From NCBI GenBank assembly GCA_017479935.1, contig JAFVBO010000104.1, positions 1 to 64,000 of the forward strand: DNA of 64,000 bases, given 5' to 3'. Positions 61,153-64,000 of the stretch are shown piece after piece. The position numbers and the translations under genes are program-made. The notes below the pieces were generated by a model. The model was not told where the DNA came from. It did no database searches and worked only from the letters and a program-made list of their open reading frames with translations. Each line of letters begins with the position of its first letter. Position 1 is the first letter of the stretch. Source of the DNA: Lachnospiraceae bacterium. GTDB taxonomy: Bacteria; Bacillota; Clostridia; Lachnospirales; Lachnospiraceae.

Positions 61153-62358
61153 ATGACTATTATGAATGAACACCGTACCGCATATTTTTGCGCGTTGCTC
61201 TTAATAACAATATCGATTTTGATAAGTTGTGGCCCGGTTCATGCCGAAACTATTGAACCGGAAACGGGCGCTTTTTTGCTTGTAACGGACACAGAAGGGA
61301 TAGAAAGTATACAAAATATTCTGGAAACCAAAGGCGAACCGGCATATGCCGACATTGTTAATTTTGAGAATACTGCTTTTGACAGTAATCTATTCAGGAA
61401 GTACAAGGCAATCGCTTTTCCGTATGAAGAAAAACTGACAGATGAAATTCAAAAGGCGTGGGCCAGTGGGTGTGAGGTGTATCTGTATGGTGATCTGACT
61501 ATTCAGAAGTATAAAACAATGGTTGGTCTAGACCGATTTACACTAGAGGTTAATTTGCATAATTGTAATGGAGAAGTGATTCAAAAAGCCACCCAGTACT
61601 TTGAACCAGAGTATGAGGAAAATGAACGGTTTGATATAATCAGCTATGGAAGTATCCGACCGTTACTTGTTAAGGCAGAATCCGGTTCTGGTTTGAAAAA
61701 TCATGCAGATATGTCAGTATGGAATTACCTGGAGTGTATAGTGGGGCATTTCAAACGGATGAATCAATCACAAAGGAGTGATACCTACATAGATTGCGGA
61801 TTTGACATCGTAAAGATATGGGGAGAGAATAATCAGTTTTCAAATCATATGGAATATTTTTTATACAGAAATTATGATGAAGAACTGGAGAACTATGATT
61901 TTTTTGGGATCAAAACACATGTTTGGGTAGAAAATAGCGTGGGGACTGTGACGGGTATTCAGACAAAATATGCTCTTCCGTTCAGCTCGGATAACCTGAT
62001 AGACACTGTATCGGCGTCCTATACGAATATAGGCGCGCTGGATGTATCTGTTGGCTGGGGGTTAACGGATCCGGAAATGACAATCGGGTATACGATGGAT
62101 TTGTCAAACTGCCATCCAACAATTTCGCATTCAACGAATTATGGTACTGATACGGTTGAGTGGTTGATGAGTCCTAGAAGTTTTTTGCCTCTTCCGCTGG
62201 ATGGGAATAACTTAATTTGTTCGGCGACCTGGGTTTCCTGGGGGATACATACCGCTGCTGTGGATCTGTACTATAATGGCGTTGTTGAGGTTGGCTCAAA
62301 TGGTGTGCACTCATTGACACCGGGTTATACAAAGTATCAGATGCGGTTTGAGTACTGA
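61153..62358 (+). CDS. exported protein of unknown function, possible lipoprotein
   Basis: 401 residues, unrecognised. The N-terminus is a signal sequence with a lipobox-like LISC at residues ~23-26, though cleavage at VHAET is also possible. Residues ~38-130 contain an alternating alpha/beta pattern (GAFLLVTDTEGIESIQNILE, YKAIAFPYEEKLTDEIQKAWASG); the rest is beta-rich and aromatic, with a Gly/Trp-containing C-terminus (WGLTDPEMTIGYTMDL, YYNGVVEVGSNGVHSL). AAAGGGG lies six bases before the ATG. The gene is much more AT-rich than the core genes and is probably recently acquired. Confidence 0.7.
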   Translation: MTIMNEHRTAYFCALLLITISILISCGPVHAETIEPETGAFLLVTDTEGIESIQNILETKGEPAYADIVNFENTAFDSNLFRKYKAIAFPYEEKLTDEIQKAWASGCEVYLYGDLTIQKYKTMVGLDRFTLEVNLHNCNGEVIQKATQYFEPEYEENERFDIISYGSIRPLLVKAESGSGLKNHADMSVWNYLECIVGHFKRMNQSQRSDTYIDCGFDIVKIWGENNQFSNHMEYFLYRNYDEELENYDFFGIKTHVWVENSVGTVTGIQTKYALPFSSDNLIDTVSASYTNIGALDVSVGWGLTDPEMTIGYTMDLSNCHPTISHSTNYGTDTVEWLMSPRSFLPLPLDGNNLICSATWVSWGIHTAAVDLYYNGVVEVGSNGVHSLTPGYTKYQMRFEY

Positions 62359-62482
62359 ATGACGGATGCGTAAAGGGTGATGCTTGTACTTCTTGCACGG
62401 CTGATCAATGTACTTTGTGTAGCTATAAAATTGGTTGTAGACTGAAATATAGTCGGGGACTCAGGCTTATTTGGAGGACGTA

Positions 62483-62842
62483 ATGAAAAAAACCAGACTT
62501 GTAGCAATATTTTATATAATAGTCTCTGGAATGCTTGTCTACCCATTACCTGTGTCACAAGGACCTTTCATTAAACAACTGATGGGATTTTATCTCTTTC
62601 TCATGTCACATTTATTTATTGCTTATATTTGTTCTTTGGGATTGTTCAAGAGTTACAGAGCGTTTGTGTGCACATTTTTTCTATGTACTGCCATAGGAAT
62701 TTTCCTTCGATATATTTTAGAATATGGAGAAGCATCGTGGACACGGATTTTTACAGTAGAAAAACTTGTGATTTATATGCTTTTATCTACAAGTGTTTCT
62801 TCATTGTTGTTTGTAGTGTTTCAGAAGCTGCAGCACAGATAA
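62483..62842 (+). CDS. small four-helix membrane protein, AT-rich region
   Basis: 119 residues, unrecognised. Four hydrophobic segments (~6-23, ~31-52, ~58-78, ~92-113), a basic start (KKTRL) and a basic end (KLQHR). GGAGG precedes the ATG. It follows the unknown lipoprotein gene by 124 bases and may share its transcript; composition is similarly AT-rich. Confidence 0.6.
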   Translation: MKKTRLVAIFYIIVSGMLVYPLPVSQGPFIKQLMGFYLFLMSHLFIAYICSLGLFKSYRAFVCTFFLCTAIGIFLRYILEYGEASWTRIFTVEKLVIYMLLSTSVSSLLFVVFQKLQHR

Positions 62843-62923
62843 AGCGTAAAGTGCGTCTGCACGCAGCGAAGATTGCGATATCCACCCTTCGGGCGTGCGT
62901 GTAGTAGATTATATGGTCAACAC

Positions 62924-62959
62924 CCAACCCTCAGTTAAACTGTGGGTTGGCGATTTTTT
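62924..62959 (+). terminator. terminator directly before the LysR gene
   Basis: CCAACCC/GGGTTGG with an inner CAGT/ACTG stem, followed by CGA and six T. It ends only 12 bases before the LysR start codon. Confidence 0.75.
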
Positions 62960-62971
62960 AGTGGTGAATGT

Positions 62972-63898
62972 ATGCTTGATCGTAAATTAGAGATTTTTAT
63001 TGCCACGGTTGAAGAAGGAAATTTTCTAAAAGCAGGAGAGAGACTGAACATATCTGCAACTGCCGTTATGAAACAAATGAATATATTAGAAGAGAAGCTG
63101 AGAGTAAAACTTCTGGATCGTTCTAAAAAAGGGACTATGCCTACTGAGCGGGGAAAAGTATTCTATCAGTATGCAAAAAAGATCATAGAACTGTGTGATA
63201 GGGCTATAGTGAATGTACAGGATGAACAATGGACGGTTCGGTATAATCTCAACGTTGGAAACAGCTTCTTGTTTCCTGCTATTATTTTGTATCCCATCTG
63301 GCTGAAGTATAGAAAAGAGTTGAAATCATTTTGTTTTCATGTCGAATCTGTAAGCGATGACGTAGAAGAATTAAGCTTGCTCATAAAAACGCTGGGAGAG
63401 CGAATTGATTTTTTTGTTGCACCGTGTGATTCGTTTGTGCTAAATCAAAAGGTAAAGTTTCTGGAACTTGGAAGATGCGATATTGTTTGCGGCATGTCAC
63501 AGAAACATCCGCTTATAGAGAAGGAAATACTGAGCATCCAGGATTTTCGAGGATATCCTGTAAAAATGTGGTGCGATTCAGATTCACAATCACTTAAGAA
63601 TGCAAAACAGTATTTGTATACACAAGGAATTACACCGGCGGATATAACGAATGATATGGCAACCGGATCGGATATTCTGGATGAGCTGGAAGACGAGAAA
63701 CTACTCATTATAACTCCGGATTATATGCTTGAGAAGTATTCCTTTTTGAGACGAATAAAGATAGATTGGGAATTTAGAATTCCCTATGGTATTATTTATG
63801 CGAATAAACCGGATGAGAAAATGCGTTTATTTATCGAAACGGTTTCTCAGATCGTTCGAAGAACGGAAAATATCGTGAACCATAGGGCTTTGACGTGA
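62972..63898 (+). CDS. LysR-family transcriptional regulator
   Basis: 308 residues. A winged helix-turn-helix at the N-terminus (LEIFIATVEEGNFLKAGERLNISATAVMKQMNILEEKLRVKLLDRS) is followed by a periplasmic-binding-protein-like effector domain (~90-300). LysR regulators usually control a neighbouring operon in response to a small metabolite; the gene at the window's right edge, convergent on the minus strand, does not fit the usual divergent layout. The ribosome site (GGTGA) is weak, and a terminator stands almost against the start codon, so expression may be low or driven by readthrough. Confidence 0.85.
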   Translation: MLDRKLEIFIATVEEGNFLKAGERLNISATAVMKQMNILEEKLRVKLLDRSKKGTMPTERGKVFYQYAKKIIELCDRAIVNVQDEQWTVRYNLNVGNSFLFPAIILYPIWLKYRKELKSFCFHVESVSDDVEELSLLIKTLGERIDFFVAPCDSFVLNQKVKFLELGRCDIVCGMSQKHPLIEKEILSIQDFRGYPVKMWCDSDSQSLKNAKQYLYTQGITPADITNDMATGSDILDELEDEKLLIITPDYMLEKYSFLRRIKIDWEFRIPYGIIYANKPDEKMRLFIETVSQIVRRTENIVNHRALT

Positions 63899-63906
63899 AC
63901 CACAGT

Positions 63907-64000
63907 TTATGAAGGCCTCATGAAAAACTCCTCCGGATGCATATTCACAATCAACTCCTCCGGATAGGAGAGCTCCCGTACGATCTGCTCCGCATAATCT
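63907..64000 (-). CDS. 3' end of an unidentified minus-strand gene
   Basis: The last 31 codons of a reading frame that enters from the right, ending PEELIVNMHPEEFFMRPS and TAA. Codon use resembles the core genes rather than the AT-rich block. Too short to identify. It converges with the LysR gene. Confidence 0.5.
   Translation of the reverse strand, partial: DYAEQIVRELSYPEELIVNMHPEEFFMRPS

Overview
The window is chromosomal DNA from a low-to-mid GC Gram-positive gut Clostridium-type bacterium, most likely of the family Lachnospiraceae. Supporting signs are strong AGGAGG-type ribosome binding sites, sigma-A type TTGACA/TATAAT promoters with 17-base spacers, intrinsic terminators, LytTR/GHKL two-component pairs, a CD1871A-type CXXC mini-protein, a RicT/HolB/TrmN6/RsmI block in the usual Firmicute order, and teichoic-acid-type enzymes. 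No rRNA, CRISPR array, prophage or transposase is visible. Genus-level assignment is not possible from the sequence alone.

Layout. 0-15.5 kb: the 3' end of a tRNA (probably Phe), then carB behind a promoter and a leader with stacked terminator-like hairpins; a PLP decarboxylase, a guanylate kinase-like protein, holB, ricT, trmN6 and rsmI; a LytTR regulator and GHKL kinase; a convergent phospholipase D protein; and a GtrA-like membrane protein. 15.5-25.3 kb: an envelope and redox block with a secreted DUF885 peptidase, a serpin lipoprotein, a CXXC mini-protein coupled to a polyferredoxin, a deoxyinosine glycosylase, and a 1332-residue secreted protein joining an FMN_bind domain, an M16C protease and an SLH-like tail. 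25.4-30.6 kb: rfbA, rfbB, rfbD (no rfbC), hisC and a 2-hydroxyacid dehydrogenase. 31-40 kb: an AT-rich DUF4143 ATPase, purF without its catalytic cysteine, dapA-dapB behind a lysine riboswitch, an HTH-Uma2 protein, and a second LytTR/GHKL pair in convergent arrangement. 40-52 kb: a secreted GH106-like rhamnosidase, a three-gene membrane/secreted cluster of unknown role, a YidC-phosphoglycerol-transferase fusion with a TagB/F-like transferase, and a secreted esterase. 52-60 kb: a YbjQ operon, a MATE exporter, PadR-DUF2812, SPFH-ribbon-helix-helix, and an AAA/PD-(D/E)XK ATPase. 60-64 kb: rhaD, then an AT-rich stretch with a lipoprotein, a small membrane protein, a LysR regulator and the 3' end of a minus-strand gene.

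The window is rich in repeated, foldable DNA. A GTGACAGGGGACGG inverted-repeat family occurs five times, always just after stop codons. A 139-base three-hairpin element occurs twice at about 95% identity, each time downstream of a gene in the gene's own orientation. A 64-base unit is repeated six times in tandem, each unit a minus-strand terminator, and a seventh copy terminates the MATE gene. A TGAAAGC...GCTTTCA element follows the leader terminators of both carB and dapA.

How the parts fit. Several genes concern the cell surface: rhamnose-nucleotide synthesis, glycerol-phosphate polymer synthesis, secreted peptidases, an esterase and a rhamnosidase. RhaD and the GH106-like enzyme point to use of rhamnose-containing glycans. 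The polyferredoxin/CXXC pair and the FMN_bind-protease fusion suggest membrane-linked electron flow to extracytoplasmic flavoprotein. That last link is inference from neighbourhood only.
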